64,000 bases of DNA from UBA11358 sp049517655 (lineage in GTDB: Bacteria > Verrucomicrobiota > Verrucomicrobiia > Limisphaerales > UBA11358): the NCBI GenBank assembly GCA_049517655.1, contig JBEKRQ010000003.1, positions 310,001-374,000 on the forward strand, in the 5' to 3' direction. Position 1 is the stretch's first letter. Every line of letters starts with the position of its first letter. The notes beneath the pieces were generated by a model. The model ran no database searches. It saw nothing but the letters and a program-made list of their open reading frames with translations, and was not told where the DNA came from. This document shows positions 1 through 7,812 of the stretch, piece after piece. The translations under genes were made by a program, and so were the position numbers.

Positions 1-2
1 TG

Positions 3-170
3 ATGGGTTCGGTTTACTGGCGGCTGCTGAAAAAGTTGGAACGGCAGCAATTCAATGTTTTTGGCCCGGAGCCCACCCGCCTGAACAAAGTTCAGAAAAC
101 CTTGCTGATTGTTCAGGCCTGGCTCCGTTTCGCCTTCGGCGCAGTAACCCCAAACTACGGAATGCCATAA
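3..170 (+). CDS. Squalene/phytoene synthase family protein, C-terminal fragment
   Basis: The window opens inside a gene; the frame starting at base 3 runs 55 codons to a TAA at 168-170. The fragment reads YWRLLKKLE, then FNVFGP, then RLNKVQKTLLIVQAWLR, the usual C-terminal tail of trans-isoprenyl diphosphate synthases of the squalene/phytoene type (HpnC/HpnD in hopanoid clusters), which condense farnesyl diphosphate. The active-site part lies outside the window. The next gene is hpnK-like, 25 bases downstream on the same strand, which supports a hopanoid context. Whether it is HpnC, HpnD or a phytoene synthase cannot be decided from this tail. Confidence 0.7.
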   Translation: MGSVYWRLLKKLERQQFNVFGPEPTRLNKVQKTLLIVQAWLRFAFGAVTPNYGMP

Positions 171-195
171 GGAATTTTGCGCCAAACTTCAGGCC

Positions 196-1062
196 ATGTC
201 ACCGGTTTCTCCAAATCCGAAATCCGAAATCCGAAATCCGAAATCCGGATGCCGTCTCATCGTCAACGGGGATGATTTTGGCCGTTCGCATTCGGTCAAT
301 CAGTCTGTCATCCGCGCGCATCGTGAAGGCATTTTGACGACCGCGAGTTTGATGGTAAACGAACTGGGCTTCGATGAAGCTGTTGTGCTCGCGCGCGAAA
401 ATCCAAAACTCGGCGTTGGGTTGCACCTGTCACTGCTATGTGGGCACTCTGCCTTGCCGCCGCGGGGAATTCCCGGTCTCGTTAATATGCGTGGCGAATT
501 CAGCAGCAAACCAATTGCCGTCGGCTTCCGCTATTTTTTCAACCGCAGCCTCCGCGAACCATTACGCGCTGAAATTCACACGCAATTTGCGAAGTTCCGC
601 GCGACCGGCCTCTCGCTCGATCACGTCAATGGCCATTTGCATTTGCACCTGCATCCAACCGTTTTTCGCATTTTGATGGAGGATGCCGCGCAACTCGGTA
701 TCCGGCACATGCGACTCACGCGCGACTGTTTCTGGCGAAACATGCACATGGCGCGCGGACGCTGGTTTTATCGCGCTTCGCATGCGTTGATTTACGAATG
801 GCTCTCGAACCGTGCGCGCAAACCGCTGCGTCAGCGCGCCATTCGCCATGCGCAAACCACGTTTGGCTTGTTGCAAAATGCGCGCGTGGATGAGGCCTAC
901 ATTTTGAAACTGCTGCCGGAATTGCCGCCGGGTGATTCGGAGCTTTACTCGCATCCGTCGCTGGACGAATTTAAGCATGAGTTCGATGCGCTCATCAGTC
1001 CGCGCGTGAAGGAACTGGTGAAAAAACTCGGGATTGAACTGATTCGTTATCAGGATTTGTAG
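196..1062 (+). CDS. hpnK: Hopanoid biosynthesis-associated HpnK, YdjC/ChbG deacetylase family
   Basis: 288 aa. After an odd N-terminus, the YdjC/ChbG fold begins with LIVNGDDFG (about residues 21-29), whose paired Asp residues bind the metal in this family, and continues with a His-rich HLHLHLHP segment near residue 147. The family removes acetyl groups from sugars; members named HpnK sit in hopanoid gene clusters and are thought to act on the hopanoid side chain. The preceding gene is a squalene/phytoene synthase and the next starts one base after this stop, so they are probably co-transcribed. Residues 6-17 are encoded by five AAATCCG heptamers (213-247); the native start may have been nearer residue 18, but no in-frame ATG is seen there. 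Confidence 0.8.
   Translation: MSPVSPNPKSEIRNPKSGCRLIVNGDDFGRSHSVNQSVIRAHREGILTTASLMVNELGFDEAVVLARENPKLGVGLHLSLLCGHSALPPRGIPGLVNMRGEFSSKPIAVGFRYFFNRSLREPLRAEIHTQFAKFRATGLSLDHVNGHLHLHLHPTVFRILMEDAAQLGIRHMRLTRDCFWRNMHMARGRWFYRASHALIYEWLSNRARKPLRQRAIRHAQTTFGLLQNARVDEAYILKLLPELPPGDSELYSHPSLDEFKHEFDALISPRVKELVKKLGIELIRYQDL
213..247 (+). repeat. Heptanucleotide tract AAATCCG x5
   Basis: Five perfect tandem copies of AAATCCG lie inside the first codons of hpnK. Three units make 21 bases, so the tract reads as a seven-residue peptide repeat (NPKSEIR) with no stop. Related heptamer tracts occur at 1941-2008, 3147-3179, 4127-4158, 4272-4305 and 8984-9016. Confidence 0.9.
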
Positions 1063-1063
1063 C

Positions 1064-1498
1064 ATGACAAAAATTCTCGTCATTTTGATTTTCGCGCTGT
1101 GCGTGGAAGCCGTCGGCGTCGTGTTTTTGAGCAAGGGGTTGAAGCAAATCGGCGAAGTGCAAACCATCAGCTCACGCGAAATCAGCCGGATTATCAGCAA
1201 GGGCGCGACAAACAGCAGCATCCTTCTGGGCATTGCGCTTGAGGCCGCCTTTTTCGGAGCTTTACTTTATCTGCTTTCCCAACGCGACGTGAGCCTCATC
1301 TGGCCGCTGACGTCGCTCGGTTTTGTCATTACCGCGCTTGCGGCGAAATTTATTTTGAAGGAGGAAGTCACTGCAGTGCGTTGGGCGGGCGTGGCACTCA
1401 TTGTTATCGGCGCGGCGCTGGTGAGTTACAGCGAAAAGGCAAAACCCAAACCGCCCCAGCCGAAAGTTGCTGCGCAAGTGTCAGCTACGGAAAAGTGA
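1064..1498 (+). CDS. Small DMT/SMR-type (EamA-like) membrane protein
   Basis: 144 aa with four predicted membrane helices, about residues 2-24, 46-66, 72-93 and 100-119. The block SLIWPLTSLGFVITALAAK, followed by KEEVTAVRWAGV, is typical of EmrE/EamA-like half-size transporters. The C-terminal 25 residues are Lys/Pro-rich and cytoplasmic in character. It starts one base after the hpnK stop, so it is most likely in the same operon. Comparable small transporters accompany hopanoid and undecaprenyl-lipid genes, so lipid or lipid-linked sugar translocation is a reasonable guess, but drug export cannot be excluded. Confidence 0.65.
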   Translation: MTKILVILIFALCVEAVGVVFLSKGLKQIGEVQTISSREISRIISKGATNSSILLGIALEAAFFGALLYLLSQRDVSLIWPLTSLGFVITALAAKFILKEEVTAVRWAGVALIVIGAALVSYSEKAKPKPPQPKVAAQVSATEK

Positions 1499-1527
1499 TT
1501 TTCGCCAAAACCCCGGCACAATAATTT

Positions 1528-1558
1528 GGTAGGGCGCGTTCTCCGAGCCAGCCCTACC
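1528..1558. repeat. Palindromic element, GGTAGGGC/GCCCTACC termini
   Basis: An 8-bp perfect inverted repeat (1528-1535 and 1551-1558) encloses a short centre with CTCCGAG. It lies between two convergent genes and could form a bidirectional terminator-like hairpin. It is the shortest member of the palindromic family also seen at 16575, 18294, 28932, 34525, 40182, 48083 and 55299. Confidence 0.75.
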
Positions 1559-1561
1559 TTT

Positions 1562-2266
1562 TCACGGGAAAGTAATTTTCTCCAGAACGGCGGCGAGTTT
1601 TCCGGCGGCGAATTTGATCTGTTTCTGCAACTTCATCAACCCGCCGATTTTCCCCGGTGATTTTGCCACTGCCCACACCAGCTTTCCATAATCTGGACTC
1701 ATATCCGGTTTGGCCAGCGTGTTGAAGTCCAACGGCAAATCTTCGTTGGCCGTGTCCGAAATCACGCGCACCGTGACACATAAGATTCCGCGCTCGCGGC
1801 AGACGGCGTGAACCGCTCCCGACTCCATCTCGACCGCATCCGCGCCGGTTTTCTCGCGCAATTTTTTCTTTTCAGCGATTGTTGTCGCAATGCGGTCGGC
1901 ACAAAAAAACCTTGCCAGTTTCGCGCCGGCGGCGAGAAGGCGATTGCAGATTGCGGACCTTGGCTGCGCCGGAGGCTTCGCCGAGGCGGGTTGCGGGTTG
2001 CGGATTTCAGAGTCAGACAGTTCAAAAACCGCTTCGCCAAGTTTCAAATCTGGATTCAGTCCGCCGGCGAAACCGCAGGTGAGAACAAGCTCGGGTGAAT
2101 GGGTGGCAAGGAACTCGCGCACGGATTTTTCCGCGTTTTTACGCCCGATGCCGGTGATGAGAATATGGTGGCTACGGCGCAAGCCGTCCGCCGCGATTTT
2201 CTGGAACGGCGTGGCTTCTTCTTTCAAAGCGAAGCAAATGAGTGTTGCTACTTCTGACTTTTGCAT
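1562..2266 (-). CDS. Nucleoside phosphorylase/nucleosidase family protein (MTA/SAH nucleosidase-like, possible HpnG)
   Basis: 234 aa. A Rossmann-like start is followed by ITGIGRKNA and LTCGFAGGLNP (about 38-72), then GADAVEMESGAV near residue 145 and VISDTANEDLP, matching the base-binding Met-Glu and catalytic Asp motifs of the purine nucleoside phosphorylase superfamily. Enzymes of this type cleave the glycosidic bond of adenosyl compounds; HpnG releases adenine from adenosylhopane. Closeness to hpnK makes HpnG plausible, though the strand is opposite. The start codon abuts the stop of the upstream exonuclease gene (TAAATG), so the two are probably translationally coupled. Residues about 87-109 come from heptamer-repeat DNA (SEIRNPQ, RSAICNR) and are not part of the fold. 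Confidence 0.65.
   Translation of the reverse strand: MQKSEVATLICFALKEEATPFQKIAADGLRRSHHILITGIGRKNAEKSVREFLATHSPELVLTCGFAGGLNPDLKLGEAVFELSDSEIRNPQPASAKPPAQPRSAICNRLLAAGAKLARFFCADRIATTIAEKKKLREKTGADAVEMESGAVHAVCRERGILCVTVRVISDTANEDLPLDFNTLAKPDMSPDYGKLVWAVAKSPGKIGGLMKLQKQIKFAAGKLAAVLEKITFP
1941..2008. repeat. Degenerate heptamer tracts (GATTGCA/GATTGCGG, GGTTGCG)
   Basis: Two short runs, 1941-1958 and 1985-2008, carry degenerate copies of the ATTGCGG-type heptamer inside the phosphorylase-family gene. They encode SEIRNPQ- and RSAICNR-like peptide on the minus strand and are separated by an Ala/Pro-rich stretch that also looks inserted. Confidence 0.6.
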
Positions 2267-2986
2267 TTATTTGATTCCCGCCAATCGTTCCTTCCAGATT
2301 TTGTAAAGCTCGACTGTGGCGCGGACGTCGCGCAGACAGTATTCGGCGATTTCCCGGAATTTTTTTTCGGCCAGCAGCACGCCTACATCCGTGCCGGTGA
2401 CGCCGTGGCTTTTCGGCGATTCGATGCCGAAGGCCTTGCAATAAAAATCCAGATTGAATCGCCGCGCCGCGCCGTCGCGACCGCTCACGCTGTAAAATGT
2501 GAATTGTTCCGCCAAATCGCAATGCGGTTCGGTGGCGAAACGATATCCAAGCCAGTTCTTTTTCGAGATTGGCATATTAAGCAATGCCGAGCGGAGATAA
2601 ATGAACGGCACGTCAAAGCCGCGTCCATTAAACGTAACGACCGAATCATAATGCTTCGCCGCGTCCCAAAATTGCGTGAGCAATTCCGTTTCATCTGCGC
2701 ATGGAATGAATTTTACCGGCGCATTCTCTTCTTCGACTTCCTCGAAATCTTCCGCCGTGAACAGGACCTGCCCGTGTTGGGTATCGGCGTTCAACATTGC
2801 CACGCAGACGACCTGCGACGTGAATGGCCACAGGCTCATGAACTGTTTGATTTCGGCGCGTTTGGTGTCGCGCGCGGAAGCATCGGCGATTTTTTCGGCC
2901 TCGCGGAAAAGATATTCGCGCTGGGCGTCGTCAAAATTTTCCAGCGGCAGCGCGGAAGTCTCAATGTCAAAAACGAGCGTGGCCAT
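2267..2986 (-). CDS. Predicted 3'-5' exonuclease, PolB-exonuclease-like (DEDDy) domain
   Basis: 239 aa. The fold opens with LVFDIETSALP (Asp and Glu of motif I, residues about 7-9), has NGRGFDVPF near residue 118 (motif II Asp) and ends with YCLRDVRATVELY (motif III, tyrosine-type). This is the pattern of the stand-alone exonucleases related to the proofreading domain of family B DNA polymerases. It would remove nucleotides from 3' ends in DNA repair or RNA processing. No polymerase domain is attached. It lies 20 bases downstream of the rimO stop, in the same orientation, and directly abuts the next gene. Confidence 0.7.
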   Translation of the reverse strand: MATLVFDIETSALPLENFDDAQREYLFREAEKIADASARDTKRAEIKQFMSLWPFTSQVVCVAMLNADTQHGQVLFTAEDFEEVEEENAPVKFIPCADETELLTQFWDAAKHYDSVVTFNGRGFDVPFIYLRSALLNMPISKKNWLGYRFATEPHCDLAEQFTFYSVSGRDGAARRFNLDFYCKAFGIESPKSHGVTGTDVGVLLAEKKFREIAEYCLRDVRATVELYKIWKERLAGIK

Positions 2987-3006
2987 CTGTGGCCTTTGTA
3001 GAAGAA

Positions 3007-4707
3007 TTAAGCTCGTTCGGCAATCAAATCGTAGTCCGTGTGGCCGACGATTTTGACGCGGGCAAATTCTCCTAACGGCGCCCTGCCACGCACGTAAACC
3101 CGGCCGTCAATGTCCGGAGCATCGGCCTCTCCTCGTCCGACGAGGTAATTGCGAATTGCGAATTGCGAATTGCGAATTTGACTCTCGCGTAACAAGCCGT
3201 GTTCCAATGAACTGACGTTGGCACTTTGCAGTTGTTCCGCATTCGCCTTGCATTCGACGAGGACTTTGATTTCGCGGCCAACGAAGGATGCCGAAATTTG
3301 CCGGGCGATTTTGTGCTGCGCGGCCATTGCCAGTTCGCGCCGCCGTCTTTTGATTTTGTCGGGGATTTGCCAGGCCATTTTTCCCGCGAGCGTCCCGTCT
3401 TCCTGGGAATAGGTGAACACACCGAGCCGCTCGAATTTTGTTTCGCGGATGAAGTCGAGCAGCGCGTTGAAGCTGGCTTCGGTTTCACCCGGAAAGCCGA
3501 CGATGAACGTCGTCCGCAGCGCGATGCCCGGCACGCCCGCGCGGATGCGTTTGATGAGGTCCACAATGTATTGCCGCGAGGTCTCGCGCCGCATCCGCTG
3601 GAGCATGTTTTCGTGGATGTGCTGGAGCGGGATGTCCACGTAACGCGCTACCTTCGGACATTCAGCGATGGTCGAGATAAGTTCATCCGTCCAATGGGCC
3701 GGATGCGTGTAAAGCAGGCGGAGCCAGAAATCGCCTTTGAGCGAATTCAATTCGCGCAGCAGCGAGCAAATCGTTGTGGCATTGGCGGAAAGGGACTTGT
3801 CAGCCGCCGAAAATTTTTCCGGCGACGAAATCGCGCGCGAATGGTTCAGGCGCAGATCGAGGCCGTAGTAAGTCGAGTCCTGCGAAATCAGATTGATTTC
3901 CTTCACGCCATCGGCAATCAACGCCTTCGCCTCGGCTACGATGTCCGCCTGCTGGCGGCTGCGATGCGAACCGCGCATTCGCGGGATGATGCAAAAGCTG
4001 CACGGATGATTGCAGCCCTCGGCAATTTTGACGTAAGCAAAGTGGCGCGGTGTCAGGCGAAAACGCGGCGTGCCAAAATCGGGAATGAAGGTTGGACGCG
4101 GGCTCACGTTCAACACCGGAACGTTCGATTGCGGATTACGGATTGCGGATTGCGGATTAATGACGGGTTTCATCCGCCCAAACTTATTTATTCCGCGAAT
4201 GGATTCGGATTCTTCATGCGAACCAATTTTACGCGCCTTTTCGAGTTCCGCAAAACGACCAACATTTTTTTTCTTCCGACTTCTGGCTTCTGACTTCTGA
4301 CTTCTCACGCGCTCGGCGCGTTTGGCCATCGCTTGTTTGACGATTTCCGAGACTTGCGCGACCTGATCAATGCCCATGAAGGCGTCCACTTCGGGCAGCA
4401 GTTTGGGCAATTCATCCTGGAAACGCTGCGGCAAACAGCCGGAAACGATAAGGCTCTGGCCGCGATTTTTTGCCGCGCGGACCTCGGCAGATTCGAGAAT
4501 CGTATCCACGCTTTCCTCCTGCGCGGAATCAATGAACGAGCAGGTGTTGATAATGACGGCGTCGGCTTGCGCAGCGTCGTTCGTAATCTCGACGCCGCTT
4601 TTCAGGAGCGAACCAAGCATGATTTCGGCGTCCACAAGATTTTTGGCACAGCCGAGTGAAATTAGGCCGACTCGTAGCGGGCGTTTGGCGGAGTATTCCT
4701 TCGTCAC
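3007..4707 (-). CDS. rimO: Ribosomal protein S12 methylthiotransferase RimO, with repeat insertions
   Basis: 566 aa, against about 430-450 for typical RimO. Order: UPF0004 domain beginning GLISLGCAKNLVDAE, radical-SAM core with cluster motif CNHPCSFC near residues 232-239, and a C-terminal TRAM domain with GRGEADAPDIDGRVYV. RimO methylthiolates an Asp of ribosomal protein S12 using two 4Fe-4S clusters. The excess length sits in three places: about residues 130-205 (two heptamer tracts encoding RSQKSEARS and NPQSAIR), about 283-308 after the DSTYYGLDL block, and about 498-523 inside the TRAM region (SQIRNSQFAIRN). All three lie between conserved blocks, so the enzyme is likely still functional. 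Confidence 0.88.
   Translation of the reverse strand: MTKEYSAKRPLRVGLISLGCAKNLVDAEIMLGSLLKSGVEITNDAAQADAVIINTCSFIDSAQEESVDTILESAEVRAAKNRGQSLIVSGCLPQRFQDELPKLLPEVDAFMGIDQVAQVSEIVKQAMAKRAERVRSQKSEARSRKKKNVGRFAELEKARKIGSHEESESIRGINKFGRMKPVINPQSAIRNPQSNVPVLNVSPRPTFIPDFGTPRFRLTPRHFAYVKIAEGCNHPCSFCIIPRMRGSHRSRQQADIVAEAKALIADGVKEINLISQDSTYYGLDLRLNHSRAISSPEKFSAADKSLSANATTICSLLRELNSLKGDFWLRLLYTHPAHWTDELISTIAECPKVARYVDIPLQHIHENMLQRMRRETSRQYIVDLIKRIRAGVPGIALRTTFIVGFPGETEASFNALLDFIRETKFERLGVFTYSQEDGTLAGKMAWQIPDKIKRRRRELAMAAQHKIARQISASFVGREIKVLVECKANAEQLQSANVSSLEHGLLRESQIRNSQFAIRNYLVGRGEADAPDIDGRVYVRGRAPLGEFARVKIVGHTDYDLIAERA
3147..3179. repeat. Heptanucleotide tract AATTGCG x4 in rimO
   Basis: Four perfect AATTGCG units and a partial fifth lie within the TRAM-encoding end of rimO. 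On the coding strand they read NSQFAIR. The frame stays open. Confidence 0.9.
4127..4158. repeat. Heptanucleotide tract GATTGCG/GATTACG x4 in rimO
   Basis: Four tandem heptamers, one with TTACGG in place of TTGCGG, encode NPQSAIRNPQS on the minus strand just upstream of the radical-SAM cysteines of RimO. Confidence 0.85.
4272..4305. repeat. Heptanucleotide tract TTCTGAC-type in rimO
   Basis: Four to five copies of a different heptamer (TTCTGAC with variants TTCTGGC and TTCCGAC) encode RSQKSEARSRK on the minus strand of rimO. The unit differs in sequence from the ATTGCGG family but has the same 7-base period. Confidence 0.8.
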
Positions 4708-4800
4708 AGGCGAAAAAATCTACGCAATACACTAAACTGAAGCAATCCCGTGAATTGGCTCTCGCCTTCGCGGCGACGAAGCCGCTACGGCGGCGCAGGC

Positions 4801-4815
4801 GCGAGGACGCTCGCC
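4801..4815. repeat. 15-mer GCGAGGACGCTCGCC shared with 7789-7803
   Basis: This intergenic palindromic 15-mer lies between rimO and the upstream operon. It recurs perfectly, in inverse orientation, at 7789-7803 in the 36-base gap between two ABC transporter genes. The flanks here (4766-4836) are GC-rich and palindromic. Confidence 0.6.
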
Positions 4816-4840
4816 CCCACCGGGCGGACGGCGTCGAAAA

Positions 4841-6391
4841 TTATTTGCCGGGCACGGTTGCGGCATTTGTGCTTGTTGAGATGTTCGGCAACGCGTTGGT
4901 GGAGATGACCGACGCAGGTGGCGGGTTGGATTCCGCCGGCAAACCGAGATGGGTGCGAATCACGGCACGCATGGCGAAGGGCATTCCTTGTTTTGGATCG
5001 AGCAATCTGTTCAGCACGGTGCGGTTGATGTCGGCAAATGGTGGCAGTGCAACGCGCTGTTGCTCTCTCTCATAGGAAGTTGCTGTTTGAAAATGCTCGT
5101 AAATTTTGCTGGCGAGCAACTTGAACCCGGCGTAGCGGTCGTCTTCTCCGATGGCCAATTCATAATATGCACGTGTGAGCAATCCCTGGACAATTGATGT
5201 TGTGCGATCTTGCGCTGGTGACTGGCCGATGTCTTCCTGCACGCACGCAATGGCAAATTCGTCGAGCGAATTTTGCGACGGCATGGAATTGAGATTGCCG
5301 ATAATCAAAGGCTGGTCAGGATATTCCTTGCCGAGATAGCGATACCATTTTGCCGCTTCGGCGACGCGATTGTTTTCGTAGAGATAATAAACGGCAGTGA
5401 CTAGGAAATTCTTTTGAGCCGTTCGAATGCCGTCCCTCTGGCCGGGATCTGGTTCTTCGGCATACATTATTTCATAGGTGTCGTAGAGTTTGGAGACGAG
5501 GTCGAGATCCGGATAAAGGTCATATGTTTTGTCAAACGGATTGATGACGAGCCGCCCATGGTAAAACGCCTGAAGCATGGATTGGTAAATAGAGCGGCGA
5601 AGCGTGATCAATTCGGATTGCCTCACTTTTGTCGGATTTTTTTCCGCCTTTTCCAAACCGAGCGCGGCCCAGTAAATCGCGTGTGCTTCAGGCAGCCGCC
5701 AGTCGAGCGGGCCCCATTTCTCGTCCACGTTTTTCGCGAACACCGGATCGATTTTATATTTTTCGCGGAGTAAATTGGCGCGTGCTTTTGCCTCAGCGGT
5801 TTGCGGGTGAATCGACTCGTCGAAATTCGTTCCGTTTGGGCCGAAAAACGGCATCATCTCATCGGCCCATTGTCTCTTATAATACCGATTTGCGTCGTCG
5901 AGGTTTTGCCCCATTTTACTTTGAAAGATCCAGCTCAACTGCTGGTAAAGAAGTGTATTATCGGGATTATAACGCAGGCCATCATCACGCAACAATTCCA
6001 TGCCCCGCTGCACCCAGCGCCAGCGGTCGGCGAAATCCTTGAACTTGACCGAGATGTTCCAAGCCATGTTCCAGGCTTCATACACCCAGACCTGTGCGAA
6101 ATGCGGCTCCAAAGCCGTGATCCAGTCGGACAGTTGCACCATCTCAAAAAACTTGTCCTCCTGCTGCAAATTGTTGGCTCGAATCCAGAGAAAGTTGGAA
6201 ATCAATCCACGAAAACCGCCCAACGCCACCGTCGTGAACGCCAGCAACGGCGGTGCATTGTTAAGCGGCTCCATGCGCGTCAAATCAAGCTGTTGGCGGT
6301 CGCGATTCAACGACTTTTGAACCTGAGCGGCACCGACAAGCAACGCCGCCGCCAGCAACAACAAAAGGATTTTTCTGGCGCGATTATTCAT
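4841..6391 (-). CDS. Hypothetical membrane-anchored protein of an ABC export operon
   Basis: 516 aa. Residues 6-24 form a single N-terminal membrane anchor (Leu/Ala-rich after MNNRARK), and the rest is predicted outside the cytoplasm or peripheral. The body is rich in Trp, Tyr and Glu with helix-pair character (LEPHFAQVWVYEAWNMAW, RYNPDNTLLYQQLSWIF), reminiscent of tetratricopeptide-like repeats, and ends in a low-complexity Ser/Thr/Asn tail. The start overlaps the stop of the upstream ABC permease by 4 bases, so it is translationally coupled and probably works with that exporter. I do not recognise a named family and assign no function. Confidence 0.7.
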   Translation of the reverse strand: MNNRARKILLLLLAAALLVGAAQVQKSLNRDRQQLDLTRMEPLNNAPPLLAFTTVALGGFRGLISNFLWIRANNLQQEDKFFEMVQLSDWITALEPHFAQVWVYEAWNMAWNISVKFKDFADRWRWVQRGMELLRDDGLRYNPDNTLLYQQLSWIFQSKMGQNLDDANRYYKRQWADEMMPFFGPNGTNFDESIHPQTAEAKARANLLREKYKIDPVFAKNVDEKWGPLDWRLPEAHAIYWAALGLEKAEKNPTKVRQSELITLRRSIYQSMLQAFYHGRLVINPFDKTYDLYPDLDLVSKLYDTYEIMYAEEPDPGQRDGIRTAQKNFLVTAVYYLYENNRVAEAAKWYRYLGKEYPDQPLIIGNLNSMPSQNSLDEFAIACVQEDIGQSPAQDRTTSIVQGLLTRAYYELAIGEDDRYAGFKLLASKIYEHFQTATSYEREQQRVALPPFADINRTVLNRLLDPKQGMPFAMRAVIRTHLGLPAESNPPPASVISTNALPNISTSTNAATVPGK

Positions 6392-7776
6392 TGATTTCCC
6401 TGCGCGGTGGCCAGTTCACGCCGGCTGAACAGGCCGATGCCAATCAGTCCAATGATTCCGCCGAGCAACAACACGATTTGCACGAACGCCATGCCCAATT
6501 CACTCCACGGGATGGCAAGCCCACTGCTTAGCGAATCAATGGGCGAAAAACCCTTCACCAGATGGATGACAGCCAAAAAGCCTTTGAACGCCGGAATCAA
6601 CACTGCGTCCGCAACCGAATGTCCCATGACGCCGGTTTCCCCATTGCCACCCATGATCGTGCCAGATTCCACGGCATCGGCCAGTGTCCCGCTGGAGAAC
6701 ACAACCACCAACGTGGCCAGCGAAAAAAATGCGGCGACCGGAAACGACAGAAAACTCGCCGAAGTCAGCCCAATGGCCGCCAGCAAGGCCATCCAGAAAA
6801 AAATAATCATCAGCCCGCGGGCATAGTTCAGCATAAAGCCGCCTTCAGGATACAATACCTCAATCCCGTCCTCGAGCGGGAACAAAAGCGACGTGTTGTT
6901 GGCGTTCAGAAAATCAATGGTCAGAACGCCTTTGCTGTCGAAAAGGTCCGGGGGGATTTCAAACTCGTGATATGTGTTCGCTGACAAACTCATCGGCGCA
7001 CTGCGCCATAATTTGGTCGTTCCCGGCAATCCGACCTGCCATAACCCGATAAACGTGCTGGACGGAATACTATACTGCGCCGTATTGAATTTCACGCGTA
7101 ACTGCAATGGCCGGTTGTGCAGAAAATTTTTGACAAAACCCAGATCAATCCGCCATTCGCGCGTGTAACTCGGCGGCACAAGTTGATAATTCGCCTTGAC
7201 CTGTTCGCGAATCTGCCGCCGCACTTCCGGCAAATCCACGCTCGAAACTTGAGTCTCTTTCAAACGTTCCTGTAACAATTGCTCCGTCTGGGTGTCGATT
7301 TCCGAGTTGTAATTTAGCCCCTTCGCCACTCCGCGCGCCACGAGCACCTGTTCGCGCAAAACTTTTTGCTCCGCCGCCGGCAATTTATTCGCGCGCCATT
7401 GCAACAGACCGTAAACGCTTGCACCCGACAGCGCCAGCAATGCCGCGTTAAGCGACATGATACCGATCCATTTTCCCAGCCAGATTTGCCAGCGCGCGAT
7501 GGGCTTCGTCGCGACGACTTGTATCTGACATTCCTCAATGTCGCGCGCCAGCGTGCCACAGGAGAGCCAAAGTGTCGAAAGCCCGAGCAACGCGGTGATA
7601 ACGCTTAATGTGTAAGTGATCAAAATCTGCGTGAACCCGCGCGCCGTACCGTCGTCCTTGAGCAAAAGCGGCAGCCCAACCACCGCCGCCAGCAACAACA
7701 CGGCAACGACGAGAAAAAGCCGGAACCGAAACGCGGCTTTCCACGTCAACCAGGCGATGGCAAGTAGTCTTTGCAT
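6388..7776 (-). CDS. ABC-2 type transporter permease
   Basis: 462 aa. There is a membrane helix at about 18-38, further helices at 55-75 and 105-125, a large soluble insertion at about 140-310 containing a beta-rich segment, and a C-terminal cluster of helices (about 318-455). The architecture and the IEECQIQVVATKPIARWQIW coupling region match ABC-2/NosY-like permeases. The ATP-binding subunit is encoded 36 bases upstream and the membrane-anchored partner overlaps the stop by 4 bases. The substrate is unknown; such modules often act in envelope maintenance or gliding-type export. Confidence 0.75.
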   Translation of the reverse strand: MQRLLAIAWLTWKAAFRFRLFLVVAVLLLAAVVGLPLLLKDDGTARGFTQILITYTLSVITALLGLSTLWLSCGTLARDIEECQIQVVATKPIARWQIWLGKWIGIMSLNAALLALSGASVYGLLQWRANKLPAAEQKVLREQVLVARGVAKGLNYNSEIDTQTEQLLQERLKETQVSSVDLPEVRRQIREQVKANYQLVPPSYTREWRIDLGFVKNFLHNRPLQLRVKFNTAQYSIPSSTFIGLWQVGLPGTTKLWRSAPMSLSANTYHEFEIPPDLFDSKGVLTIDFLNANNTSLLFPLEDGIEVLYPEGGFMLNYARGLMIIFFWMALLAAIGLTSASFLSFPVAAFFSLATLVVVFSSGTLADAVESGTIMGGNGETGVMGHSVADAVLIPAFKGFLAVIHLVKGFSPIDSLSSGLAIPWSELGMAFVQIVLLLGGIIGLIGIGLFSRRELATAQGNQ

Positions 7777-7788
7777 TCTTTGCGGGAG

Positions 7789-7803
7789 GGCGAGCGTCCT
7801 CGC
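7789..7803. repeat. 15-mer GGCGAGCGTCCTCGC (inverse copy of 4801-4815)
   Basis: This is the perfect inverse of the 15-mer at 4801-4815, located between the ABC ATPase and permease genes within the short palindrome GGGCGAGCGTCCTCGC. It may be a remnant of a small dispersed repeat. Confidence 0.55.
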
Positions 7804-7812
7804 GAGCCCTGA

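Noticed and set aside
3226..4293. 355-codon open frame opposite rimO
   Set aside because: It passes through the radical-SAM region of RimO in antisense and includes the heptamer tracts, which are open in all frames.
3147..4305. Tandem repeats as a possible CRISPR array
   Set aside because: The units are 7 bases with no spacers, and no cas gene is present.
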